Shown piece by piece: positions 7,309-16,200 of a stretch of DNA of 25,966 nucleotides (positions are counted from its first letter, which is position 1; each line of letters opens with the position of its first letter). Position numbers and translations under genes: made by a program. Below the pieces are notes generated by a model. It was not told the origin of the DNA, ran no database searches, and saw only the letters and a list, made by a program, of their open reading frames with translations. Source of the DNA: a virus; the IMG/VR virus record IMGVR_UViG_3300001282_000615, positions 3,745 through 29,710 of that record; one strand, 5' to 3'.

Positions 7309-8568
7309 ATGTCTTTAGGTAATTGGGGTGAAAGTTTACAGAATAGTGCTGCCGGAGATTTCTTCGGCAGCCAAATCCTTAGAGACTATACACATGCCTC
7401 TAAAATATTTAAACCTAATTCGTATGCAAACACCCCTAAATTCAAATTTCTATTCCACACATTCTTTGATATTAATCCTCAGGCGTATTTTTCAGATGCC
7501 AACTATGGTATTTTAGTGAAGGAAGTTAAACTACCTTCATTCAATTTTACCACTCATCAAATGAATCAATACAACAGAAAAAGAATAGTGCAAACTAAAA
7601 TCAAATATGATCCTATAGAAATATCCTTTCATGATGATAACGGCAACGCTATAAACAAATTGTGGGAAGCATATTACAAATATTACTACACAGACGGCTC
7701 AAAGCCTTCTAATGTGCTGAGAGCCACACGCGGTGCTAATTCTGCTACTGACGAGGATGGTGACTCACCTCTACGAACTACAGAATCATATAATTATAGA
7801 GACATCTATGAAGATGATGCAGGGTGGACCAATTGGGGTTTTTCTGGAGGCAGTAATGAAGATTTCATTGACGCAGGCGTTAAACTACCGTTCTTTAATA
7901 ACATAACAGTCTTTGGTTTTAACCAACATGACTTTACTGCGTACACGCTTATAAATCCGATGATCACTAATTTTGCACACGATACTTACAAATATGATTC
8001 CGGAAACGGTACTATGGAAAATAGAATGACTATAGATTATGAAACTGTAGTCTATAACGCTGGTAACTTAGATGGAAGAAGTCCAGGAGATATCGTAACC
8101 GGGTTCGGCAGCGAAGCAACATATGACCGCACACCAAGTCCAATTACCCCAACAGGTACCAACGGTACTGTATTAGGGCAAGGCGGGCTAGTAGATGGCG
8201 CAGGCGGCTCAGTCCGATCACTGCAATCCGGAAGTTCAACATTTGCCGCTGCCGCAGCAGAACAGCAGTATAACAATACTAAATTTCCAAACTTAAATAC
8301 AAATGCTCAACTAGCACTTAATCAAATGTTCGGTGACTCAGCTACAAACGTCCCATTGAATAGAAATACACCGTTCAATATTCCAAACGCAAGTCAAACT
8401 CCTGGCTTCGCCGGATTAGGGGGATCACCTACTATAGGAGCAGCACGCTCCCCTACAGTAATAACGAACGAGCCGACAGCAGGAAATCAATTTAACGGTA
8501 ATTCTAATGTTACCGGATTCCCAGTAGAAGCTCCGTTTGGATCAGATCCAAATCCCATATTCATATAA
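7309..8568 (+). CDS. Tube-like / baseplate-associated virion protein with low-complexity tail
   Basis: 419-aa virion protein that I recall as conserved after gp19 in marine T4-like phages. Residues 1 to about 265 look folded: FKPNSYANTPKFKFLFHTFF (about 35-54), VKEVKLPSFNFTTHQMNQYN (about 70-89) and KRIVQTKIKYDPIEISFHDD (about 91-110) have the strand pattern of tail-tube-fold proteins, which include the T4 tube initiator gp54 and gp48. Residues from about 270 on are rich in Gly, Ser, Thr, Asn and Pro (with an AAAAAEQQ run) and look disordered. The gene lies 15 nt after the tube gene with a weak AGGG Shine-Dalgarno. I infer a tube-initiation or baseplate-hub junction role; which T4 gene it matches is uncertain. 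Confidence 0.65.
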   Translation: MSLGNWGESLQNSAAGDFFGSQILRDYTHASKIFKPNSYANTPKFKFLFHTFFDINPQAYFSDANYGILVKEVKLPSFNFTTHQMNQYNRKRIVQTKIKYDPIEISFHDDNGNAINKLWEAYYKYYYTDGSKPSNVLRATRGANSATDEDGDSPLRTTESYNYRDIYEDDAGWTNWGFSGGSNEDFIDAGVKLPFFNNITVFGFNQHDFTAYTLINPMITNFAHDTYKYDSGNGTMENRMTIDYETVVYNAGNLDGRSPGDIVTGFGSEATYDRTPSPITPTGTNGTVLGQGGLVDGAGGSVRSLQSGSSTFAAAAAEQQYNNTKFPNLNTNAQLALNQMFGDSATNVPLNRNTPFNIPNASQTPGFAGLGGSPTIGAARSPTVITNEPTAGNQFNGNSNVTGFPVEAPFGSDPNPIFI

Positions 8569-8584
8569 AGACCGTTACATATAG

Positions 8585-8592
8585 TATAAATA
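8585..8592 (+). promoter_or_regulatory. T4-type late promoter, exact consensus (TATAAATA)
   Basis: A perfect TATAAATA followed by exactly five bases (GTATT) and the ATG at 8598. With T4 late spacing the transcript would start at the ATG. No Shine-Dalgarno is visible in this interval. Confidence 0.8.
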
Positions 8593-8597
8593 GTATT

Positions 8598-8954
8598 ATG
8601 GCTATATTTACTATTACTTCCACCGACAGCGCAGTAAGAATTTTTGATAATTTTTACTCCACAAGACTCAGAGTGAATGCTACAGACTGGGATGTAGTGT
8701 ACTCATTTTTCTTGGGTAACTCAAACGACAAAACTGAAGCCAGTACGTTTGCATCACTTTTGTTTAGAATTGCGCAAGAAGGAAACTACAATGTTCTTGA
8801 TTTATTAGCAACTATTAAAGGTAAAACTAATAAATTGCAGATGAATCAAGTCATATGCTACTATCTCAACACATTTAGACCAAAAGCATCCTTATATGGT
8901 GTTGGTATCATTCCAAGGCCTAATGAACCAGTTCAGAGAAACGTAGTCATGTGA
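8598..8954 (+). CDS. Conserved small T4-like phage protein (118 aa), probably virion-associated
   Basis: I recall this protein from aquatic T4-like phages, where it sits by the tail and head-completion genes and carries no function. Recognisable segments are VRIFDNFYSTRLRVNATDWD (about residues 13-32), LLFRIAQEGNYNVLDLLATI (about 54-73) and a C-terminal YYLNTFRPKASLYGVGIIPR (about 87-106). It is a compact alpha/beta protein without signal or membrane segments. It has an exact late promoter five bases from its ATG and no Shine-Dalgarno. Late expression and position between tail genes and gp4 suggest a structural or assembly role, which is inference. Confidence 0.68.
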   Translation: MAIFTITSTDSAVRIFDNFYSTRLRVNATDWDVVYSFFLGNSNDKTEASTFASLLFRIAQEGNYNVLDLLATIKGKTNKLQMNQVICYYLNTFRPKASLYGVGIIPRPNEPVQRNVVM

Positions 8955-8955
8955 T

Positions 8956-9390
8956 ATGGCTAGATATGCTCAGGGGATATATGTTCCTAAAAATCCACAA
9001 AAGTATATAGGTAATCATAAACCCAGATATCGTTCTGGTTGGGAGCTTACCTTTATGACATTCTGTGATACTAACAGCAATGTCATATATTGGGCTAGTG
9101 AGTCAATGCGAATTCCATATAAGCATCCATTGACTGGAAAACCAACCATATATGTTCCTGATTTCTTTGTAGTTTATGAGAACAAGTTCAGTAAAAAAAT
9201 AGCAGAAGTAGTTGAAATCAAACCTAAAAAGCAAAGCGTTATTGAGAGTAAGGTAGTAAATGCTAAAGATAGAATGGTTGTTGCAATTAACCATGCCAAA
9301 TGGCAAGCTGCGGCGCAGTATTGCAAAGCTCAGGGGTTCGGCTTTCGTGTAATAACTGAAGATGACATTTTCAGAAATGGGAAGAAGTAA
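8956..9390 (+). CDS. Head completion protein / nuclease-like (gp4-like)
   Basis: 144-aa homologue of the T4 gp4 (gp50) head completion protein, which acts on the packaged head before tail joining. The sequence carries a PD-(D/E)XK nuclease-like core: Glu30 in a GWE context, VPDFF with Asp69, then EVVEIKPKK with Glu87 and Lys89 spaced as ExK. The N-terminal half resembles TnsA-type endonuclease domains. Length is close to T4 gp4 (150 aa). It starts one base after the stop of the preceding gene, so translation is probably coupled. The family call is firm; catalytic activity is inferred from conservation of the motif. Confidence 0.82.
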   Translation: MARYAQGIYVPKNPQKYIGNHKPRYRSGWELTFMTFCDTNSNVIYWASESMRIPYKHPLTGKPTIYVPDFFVVYENKFSKKIAEVVEIKPKKQSVIESKVVNAKDRMVVAINHAKWQAAAQYCKAQGFGFRVITEDDIFRNGKK

Positions 9391-9391
9391 A

Positions 9392-9399
9392 ACTAAATA
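9392..9399 (+). promoter_or_regulatory. T4-type late promoter (ACTAAATA)
   Basis: The TAAATA core (9394-9399) is followed by five bases (CTCAT) and the ATG at 9405, the same spacing as at 8585. It lies just after the gp4-like stop codon. No Shine-Dalgarno is seen between it and the start. Confidence 0.6.
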
Positions 9400-9404
9400 C
9401 TCAT

Positions 9405-9884
9405 ATGACAAAAAAACTAGAACAACTTTTTGAACTTTCTTCGTCTGTCGAAAATGACCTAACTATTCCACTTCCGGATATGACGGAAGAAGTAACTGAA
9501 AACGCACTTAGCACATTAGATAAAATTGAAGCTGCGTTGCCCCAAGTAAAAGGGTTAGAAGCTGCTGATACTGAGATGGACGAGCTTGCACAGATGGCTA
9601 CCTCAAGTTACAAAGACTTGATGGACTTGGGTATGCAAGTAGAATCACGCTTTAGCTCAGAAATCTTCAATAGTGCAAGTAGTATGCTAGGACATGCTAT
9701 TACTGCTAAGACTGCGAAGATTAATAAGAAGCTCAAAATGCTTGATTTGCAAATGAAAAAAGCACAATTAGATGCTAAAAATGCAGCTAAAACCGAAGAA
9801 ATAGAATCTACCCCATTGGGAACGGGTCAATCGCTTGATCGCAATGACCTACTTAAAATGTTTAACACTAAAAACAAAGAGTAA
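9405..9884 (+). CDS. Terminase small subunit (gp16-like)
   Basis: 159-aa protein matching the small terminase subunit of marine T4-like phages. It binds DNA or regulates the large terminase gp17 to start headful packaging. Visible features are an acidic N-terminal third, YKDLMDLGMQVESRFSSEIF (about residues 70-89), ASSMLGHAITAKTAKINKKL (about 92-111) and a long basic helix KMLDLQMKKAQLDAKNAA (about 113-130), consistent with the central coiled-coil helices of gp16. The last segment LDRNDLLKMF (about 143-152) is a conserved short helix. It is very similar in length to T4 gp16 (164 aa). The large subunit is not in this window. It has a late promoter five bases upstream and no Shine-Dalgarno. Confidence 0.72.
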   Translation: MTKKLEQLFELSSSVENDLTIPLPDMTEEVTENALSTLDKIEAALPQVKGLEAADTEMDELAQMATSSYKDLMDLGMQVESRFSSEIFNSASSMLGHAITAKTAKINKKLKMLDLQMKKAQLDAKNAAKTEEIESTPLGTGQSLDRNDLLKMFNTKNKE

Positions 9885-9885
9885 T

Positions 9886-9893
9886 GATAAATA
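9886..9893 (+). promoter_or_regulatory. T4-type late promoter (GATAAATA)
   Basis: GATAAATA overlaps the end of the gp16-like gene region by one base past its stop. The ATG at 9921 lies 27 nt further on, after an AAGGA Shine-Dalgarno, so this promoter gives a conventional leader. Confidence 0.74.
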
Positions 9894-9920
9894 TATCATA
9901 AAGCTATTCAAGGATCCTAT

Positions 9921-10541
9921 ATGCGCAGTTTAAAACAATACATTGTTGAGAGTGTTCACACTTACAATTACACTATTAAGATCGCCGGACACGTTGATAA
10001 GAATTTTCTTGACATGTTCAAGTATAATCTTAACAAGTTTGACCCGATCAAAATTTCTGATCCCGTTTCAACGCCGATTCAGAAAAGCCCTTACGGGTTT
10101 CCTGATTTAGAAAACGAACCAGTTCACATCATTAAAGCAGAATTTCGCTATCCTGCAAACGAACCTATGATTCAGCAAATTGCGCAGTTGTTGGGTTATA
10201 ATGTAAACTATGTTCGTGTTGTTGGCACCAACTTTGATGACAGCATCAATAGCGAGAGCGAAGGCTACGCTAACGAAGCTTCGCATAGTCCTGTATTGAA
10301 TCACGAAGAACTAGAAGAACAGCCAGGCGCTAAGGAAGCTGCTAAGGCATACGGCAATAGCTATCTTGATAGCATTCAAGATCAAATGAAAGATAATACA
10401 ATCGACATTCCTTACGAAGGTAAGAAGACACCCAACGCATTTGATCCTTTCAAGCCAGAATCGCAGATGGCCTCGATGGGCAAAGAAAGTCCAATGAGCA
10501 AGGTCACTCGCCCGGCTAAGCCGCAGACAGGAAGAGGATAA
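9921..10541 (+). CDS. Putative capsid-interior protein with prohead-targeting-like N-terminus
   Basis: 206-aa protein that I recall as a conserved hypothetical or virion protein of aquatic T4-like phages. Residues 15-110 look folded (YNYTIKIAGHVDKNFLDMFK, PIQKSPYGFPDLENEPVHII, PANEPMIQQIAQLLGYNVNY). The rest is polar and probably disordered, ending in a basic RPAKPQTGRG tail. The first ten residues, MRSLKQYIVE, resemble the T4 internal-protein capsid-targeting sequence MKTYQEFIAE, which the gp21 protease cleaves after Glu10 in an (L/I)-x-E site; here Ile8-Val9-Glu10 fits exactly. I infer packaging inside the prohead with processing at residue 10. Late promoter and Shine-Dalgarno are good. The next gene follows after 4 nt. 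Confidence 0.66.
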   Translation: MRSLKQYIVESVHTYNYTIKIAGHVDKNFLDMFKYNLNKFDPIKISDPVSTPIQKSPYGFPDLENEPVHIIKAEFRYPANEPMIQQIAQLLGYNVNYVRVVGTNFDDSINSESEGYANEASHSPVLNHEELEEQPGAKEAAKAYGNSYLDSIQDQMKDNTIDIPYEGKKTPNAFDPFKPESQMASMGKESPMSKVTRPAKPQTGRG

Positions 10542-10545
10542 GTTG

Positions 10546-13125
10546 ATGAAAGACATTATGCAAAAACTAGCTGAGTTAGAAGCTACTGCTCCTAAAGTCA
10601 CTAAGAAAAGAATGTTGAGAGAAGATTCAACTACTCCTCCGATGAAAGTAGCAAATAAGCCAGCAACGCTTAAAGATGTTTTTGAAAATATGGCAATGCA
10701 AAAGCCTATTCCTGTTGTAGGTAAGCAAGGTGATACCCAGTCGACTGGCGCAGGCTTCTTAAACATCAATGATACTTCTCCTGCAGGACAAGCAATGCAA
10801 AAAGCATTGACTGATTTAGCAGCACAAGGTAAAGCTCAGATTGTTGTACCAACTCAGCCCGGACAACAGCCGCAGGCTACTGCTGCTGGTCAACCTAACC
10901 CAAATCAAATGCAGGCAGGTCAACAAGCAATGCAAGAAGAATCATCTGCTAGCGGCTCTAAAGAAGAATTGGCCAAAGAGATTTATAAAATTTACGATAG
11001 AATCCGTCAGCAAGAAAACAGCGGAGTTGTCGGTAGCTTACCCCAGATGAGTAAGAAACTTGAACAGTTAAAATCTACTTGGAATTACAACGAAGACCCG
11101 ATTAAATTAGGATTACAACTATGGCAGCAGTATCATGCCGATCAGAAAGCAGCCAAATCAGCAAATGATATCTCCAACAAAGCGATAGAACGACCACAGC
11201 AAAAATCATTTATGGGTCGTATGGCAGACAAAGCTAAACAGGCTGTTGGCATGAAAGAAGGTAAAAAGGTTGATCGCATGGTCAAGCACATTGAAAAGTC
11301 TGAAAAGAAATTAGGCAAGTCAAAAGGCGAAGCAGAAGATATTGCATGGGCAACTGCTAATAAGCGCGGCATGCTTGACAACAAGAATAAGAAAAAAGTT
11401 AAAGAGGGCGATCTTCCATCATCTGCTGGCGTAGATACTAAGGGAGCTGGCTTAGGCGCTGGCCGTAGTCCAACAACATTAGAAGGAAAAACTATGAATA
11501 AGAAAGCAAAGCCAGATTTCCTTGATATCGACAAGGATGGCAACAAGAAAGAACCAATGAAGAAGGCAGCAGCCGACAAAAAGAAAGCACCAGTTAAAGA
11601 AGGCATGAATGGCCGTATTGCTGCTGCTCGTCATGAAGGCCGCGCTGATGGATTGCGTGGCGCTGCGAATCGTATCAAGCATTATGATGATCTTGAAGAA
11701 GCTCGTGCTTATCACGCTGGATACAAAGATGGTCTTGATGAGTGCTATGGTCAGGGCGTATATGAAACTGCTCCTGCAATGCCAGCAGCAACAGTTCCTG
11801 GTATGGCAAGCGCAGCAATGCCTGCTATGGAAGCTGAATTTGATGAAGGAAATGCATTCACTGCTGCTCTTGCAAAGACTCCAAAGGGCGGCAAGTTCTC
11901 AGTAGGTGGCAAGACATTCACCGATCGTACAGGATACGATGCTAAAGTGAATGAATATGCGTTTGAATCATGGGATAGCCAACTTAATGACTTACTAAAC
12001 GAAGGTCTTTCGGTATCAATCTCAAAAGGCCAAGAAAATGCACCTGACTCAGTGACTATTACTGCACAAGATGCAGAAGCAGAACATCTTCTTGCATTTG
12101 TAAAGAACGCAGGTCTCGGTCTCTTCGGTGATGACAATGCAGATACACATTCAAGTGCAATGTCAGTTCAACCTTCACATGGTGCACCAGACGAAATTGG
12201 TGCAGGCGGCGTAGACATTGGTGTAGTGGACGGTCATGATGGTATGATGGGCTTGATGCAGAAATTATCAGGCATTCAATCTGATGGCGCAGAAGACTAT
12301 GCAGACGAAGAAGGCGACGAAGAACAGCTTTATGGTAATCATGAAGAAACTAGCAAGAAAGATTGCGGATGTGACGGCGACTGCGAATGCAGTGATTATG
12401 ATCAACCTGCCAATGAACAATCATGCAACGAATGCGGTGGGATGATGGAAGCTGGTCACTCATGTGGTTCAAAAGAAGTAGTTGACGAAGTAGAGTCAGA
12501 AGACCAAATGGAATTTGAAGTTTCTGAAGCTAATGCTCCAGACTCAGGTGCCGATAACTCATCAAATGATACGCAGGGCAATGCTGCTGCAAATGCATCA
12601 CTTGCTAAAGCTGATGCCGGTCAAGACATAGAAGACGGAATGAGCGATCAAGCTGTTCAAGAATCTGATGACGAAGAAGAGGAAACTGTTGCTGAATCGT
12701 TCGCTAATCTTTTCAGAAAGCTTTCGTTCATTGCAGAAGAATCACAATCAGAAGAAGATGACAAAGCTGAAAAGGCTGCTAAGAAAGTCGCTAAGGATAT
12801 CGAACATGACGAAGGTCATAAAGGTAAAGACGATGACAAAGCAGAAAAAGCCGGCGAAAAAGTAAAGAAAGACATCGAATATGATGACAAGAAAGACAAG
12901 AGAGAAAAGGTTGATGAGTGGGCAAATCAAGTAGGTTCTGGTCCTGGTAAAGGAACAGACGCTTCATTTCAACAAGACATTGACTTTATGACTAAAGTAA
13001 TTGCCGGTGGCTTAAACAAGCCTAAGTCAACTGGTCAAACAACAATTCCTGTTATTGCAGGTCAAGATGATCGCATGATTGACAGTCCTAAGGATTGGGC
13101 AACTCTTGCAGGAATCAAAAAGTAA
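10546..13125 (+). CDS. Large acidic, modular virion/prohead-core candidate protein
   Basis: About 859 aa, mostly low complexity. Parts in order: N-terminal MKDIMQKLAE with an L-x-E at residues 8-10; a Gln/Ala-rich stretch to about 130; a helical region; a basic segment with KKVDRMVKHIEKSEKKLGKS and IAWATANKRGML (about 240-285); an EF-hand-like loop DIDKDGNKKE (about 326-335); a globular part around NDLLNEGLSVSISKGQ (about 480-495); a Cys cluster CGCDGDCEC and CNECGG...CG (about 605-645); then highly charged Asp/Glu/Lys repeats. Similar proteins occur in aquatic T4-like phages without known function. The frame also offers TTG at 10543, but ATG at 10546 has better spacing to AGAGG and gives the targeting-like N-terminus. 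A scaffold or internal-head role is inference. A strong terminator follows. Confidence 0.75.
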   Translation: MKDIMQKLAELEATAPKVTKKRMLREDSTTPPMKVANKPATLKDVFENMAMQKPIPVVGKQGDTQSTGAGFLNINDTSPAGQAMQKALTDLAAQGKAQIVVPTQPGQQPQATAAGQPNPNQMQAGQQAMQEESSASGSKEELAKEIYKIYDRIRQQENSGVVGSLPQMSKKLEQLKSTWNYNEDPIKLGLQLWQQYHADQKAAKSANDISNKAIERPQQKSFMGRMADKAKQAVGMKEGKKVDRMVKHIEKSEKKLGKSKGEAEDIAWATANKRGMLDNKNKKKVKEGDLPSSAGVDTKGAGLGAGRSPTTLEGKTMNKKAKPDFLDIDKDGNKKEPMKKAAADKKKAPVKEGMNGRIAAARHEGRADGLRGAANRIKHYDDLEEARAYHAGYKDGLDECYGQGVYETAPAMPAATVPGMASAAMPAMEAEFDEGNAFTAALAKTPKGGKFSVGGKTFTDRTGYDAKVNEYAFESWDSQLNDLLNEGLSVSISKGQENAPDSVTITAQDAEAEHLLAFVKNAGLGLFGDDNADTHSSAMSVQPSHGAPDEIGAGGVDIGVVDGHDGMMGLMQKLSGIQSDGAEDYADEEGDEEQLYGNHEETSKKDCGCDGDCECSDYDQPANEQSCNECGGMMEAGHSCGSKEVVDEVESEDQMEFEVSEANAPDSGADNSSNDTQGNAAANASLAKADAGQDIEDGMSDQAVQESDDEEEETVAESFANLFRKLSFIAEESQSEEDDKAEKAAKKVAKDIEHDEGHKGKDDDKAEKAGEKVKKDIEYDDKKDKREKVDEWANQVGSGPGKGTDASFQQDIDFMTKVIAGGLNKPKSTGQTTIPVIAGQDDRMIDSPKDWATLAGIKK

Positions 13126-13144
13126 TAATAATACTTCAATAATT

Positions 13145-13177
13145 AAAATAGCCGGGCTAGTTTCCGGCTATTTTTTT
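13145..13177 (+). terminator. Rho-independent terminator
   Basis: AAAATAGCCGG (13145-13155) pairs perfectly with CCGGCTATTTT (13164-13174) across an 8-nt loop, and the T tract runs on to 13177. It is the best terminator in the window. It closes the unit that ends with the large acidic protein gene, and a late promoter restarts transcription 25 nt later. Confidence 0.9.
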
Positions 13178-13201
13178 GCCAGTTGTAAATGAATCCAGAA
13201 C

Positions 13202-13209
13202 GATAAATA
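13202..13209 (+). promoter_or_regulatory. T4-type late promoter of the large fibre gene (GATAAATA)
   Basis: GATAAATA followed by C, 29 nt upstream of the fibre ATG, with a TAGGAT Shine-Dalgarno-like element at 13225-13230. It lies directly after a strong terminator, so the fibre gene depends on it. Confidence 0.76.
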
Positions 13210-13238
13210 CAGTAAGACTAATAGTAGGATGTTAATAC

Positions 13239-16200
13239 ATGGCCCAAAAAAATATAGATTTTGGTAGTTTCCCGGATGATCCAAATGCGGATGCAATCAG
13301 AACAGCATTCCAAAAGGTACAAGAAAACTTTACAGAATTATTTTCTGGCTTGCAAGAACAGGCAGTGTTGTCAGTTAACAGAGTTCCAGGCACTGGTACT
13401 ACAGTTAACTCTCCTACTGGAAACGTTATTATCAGTGCTAATATTGCGCAAGTTAGAGCAGAAAGTACTACTTTAAATCTTTCTGCCGGAGCCGGAACAC
13501 CTGGACCACTAGCAGTTGTAACGCAAGGCTCTACCCCTCTTGTCATCAACCTCCCGTCAACTATTACAGGAGTTGCTAACTTACAATTATCAAGTACATT
13601 GACTGCTCAAACAGTAAATGTTAACGCACAGATTAACGGGAACACTGCTAGTTTTACAGGTAATATATCTACTACAGCCAATTTAATATCCAACAATATA
13701 ATTAGTAATACGTTAGTAGTAAATGCCAATGCCAATGTTACTGGTAACCTAAACGTAACCACTAATGCAAATGTAACGGCAAATGTTAATGCAGGGAATG
13801 TAAACGCCACTGCTGCGATCTCTGCTGCATCTGCTAATATTACAGGCAACGCTAACGCTAATATTGTAAATGCTAACTTCTTCTACGGAGACGGCAGCAA
13901 TCTTACTAATGTATCTGCATTAGCAAATACTAGAATTTTAAATGGCACCAGTTATGCTAACATCAGTGATGCTGGCGGCAATCTAAATATTGTGATTGCT
14001 GGTACTACCACAATGGTCGTAACTTCTATTGGATCAAACATCTCCGGCGCATTAGCAGTTACCGGAAACATAACTGCTGGTAACTTAGTTGGTTCATTAG
14101 CAAACGGTAACTCAAACGTAAGCATTCCTGCTGCTGCTGGTAACGTATCTGTATTTGTAAACGGTACTGCAAGAGCTAACTTTACTACTACTGGACTTAC
14201 CGTTGTCGGTGTCATCAGTACAACTAGTAACGCTAACCTAGGTAATCTAGGAACAGCGCAAGTTCTTGCATCTGCAAACGTAACTACACCCCAATTGATT
14301 AGTAACGTTGCAACCGGCACTGCTCCACTCGTAGTCACGAGTACAACTCGTGTTGCAAACCTAAATGTTAATTATGCAAACGTTGCCGACTTCATCAGTG
14401 TAGCGGCTGGAACGGGAAATAACTTCCTTATCTTTGCAAATGCGGCGACAGGTAACGTAACAGAATTAACAAGCACAGGTCTTACTGCTAATTTATCAAA
14501 CAACTCTATCACTGCAACTACGTTTGTAGGCGCTCTGTCTGGTGCTGCAACAAGTGCCACTACAGCGGGTACTGTAACAACTGCTGCTCAACCAAACATT
14601 ACATCAGTTGGCACACTAACATCATTAGGAGTTACCGGCACAACTACATCAGGCAACTTTGCAACAGCCGGCAACATTACTGCAAGTACTTTAATCTCAA
14701 ACGTAGCAACTGGTACTGCTCCATTAACAGTCACTTCGACTACTCGTGTTGCAAACTTGAATGTTGCTCAAGCAAATGTCTCTGATTTGATGAGTGTAGC
14801 TGCCGGAACAGGAAATAACTTCATTGTTTTTGCAAACGCAGCATCAGGCAATATTGCAGAACTAACAAGTACAGGTCTTATCGCTAACTTATCAAATAAC
14901 TCCATCACTGCAACTACATTCGTTGGTGCATTAAGTGGTGCAGCTACTACCGCCGGCACAGTAACAACAGCAGCACAGCCAAATATCACTAGTGTTGGTA
15001 CACTAAGCTCAGTTGCAGTAACCGCAAATGCTAACGTTGGCAATTTAAATGCAACTACTGCGGTTGTCGCAAGTACATTAACCTCAAACGTAGCAACTGG
15101 TACTGCTCCATTGACAGTAACATCTACTACTCGTGTTAGTAACTTGAACGTTGCGTATGCTAACGTTGCAGATAACATCAATGTAGCCGCAGGTACAGGA
15201 AATAACTTCATTGTTTTTGCAAATGCAGCAACAGGCAATGTAGCAGAATTAACAAGTACTGGCCTAACTGCTAATCTATCAAACAACTCTATTACTGCAA
15301 CTACGTTTGTCGGTGCCCTATCTGGCGCTGCTACAAGCGCAACTACTGCCGGTACAGTGACAACTGCTGCTCAACCAAATATTACATCGGTTGGCACTCT
15401 AACCTCACTTGGTGTTACCGGTAATATCACATCAGGCAACGCTAACTTAGGCAATCTTGCTAGAGCAAACTTCTTCCAAGGTGACGGTAGTTTATTAACA
15501 AACATTTCAGTAAGTACTGGTTCATTTATTATCAACGGAACCTCTGAAGTAAGAGTAGACAATAATAGCAATGTTAGAATTACGTCAGGTGGTACCGCTA
15601 ACGTATTAGTAGTAACCAATGCAGGAGCTAACATTGCAGGGTATGCCAATGTTACCGGAAACATCACAGCAGGAAATATATCAGCAACATCGCTTGCCGG
15701 CAACTTAACAACTGCTGCACAACCTAATGTCACTAGCGTAGGTACATTAACTGGACTAAATGTTTCTGGAGTAAGTAATTTAGGACCAAATAGCAACGTC
15801 ATCATTACCGGCGGTGTCGCAAATGCATTCTTAAGAACTAATGGTAGTGGCAATCTAACTTGGGACACTGCAACTCTAGTTCCTGCACAAGGCGCTAATT
15901 CTCAAGTTATTTTCAATGACGGTGGCTCGACTTATGCAGGTAACGCTAATTTAACCTTTAATAAAACTAGCGGCACTCTATCAGCCGGTGCGGTGACGGT
16001 AACCGGCAATGTTGGTGCAGGTAACATTACTGCAACAAATATTACCGGTACATTAACTACTGCTGCTCAACCAAACATTACGAGTGTTGGTTCGCTAACT
16101 TCACTTGCTATAGACACTACATTAAATGTTACTGGTAATGCTAACGTAGGAAACTTAGGGACTGCACGAGTACTTGCTACCGCAAACGTAACTGCTCCTC

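Noticed and set aside
10543-10548. TTG at 10543 as start of the large acidic protein
   Set aside because: ATG at 10546 is in frame one codon later, has better spacing to AGAGG and gives an N-terminus with the same (L/I)-x-E position as its neighbour.
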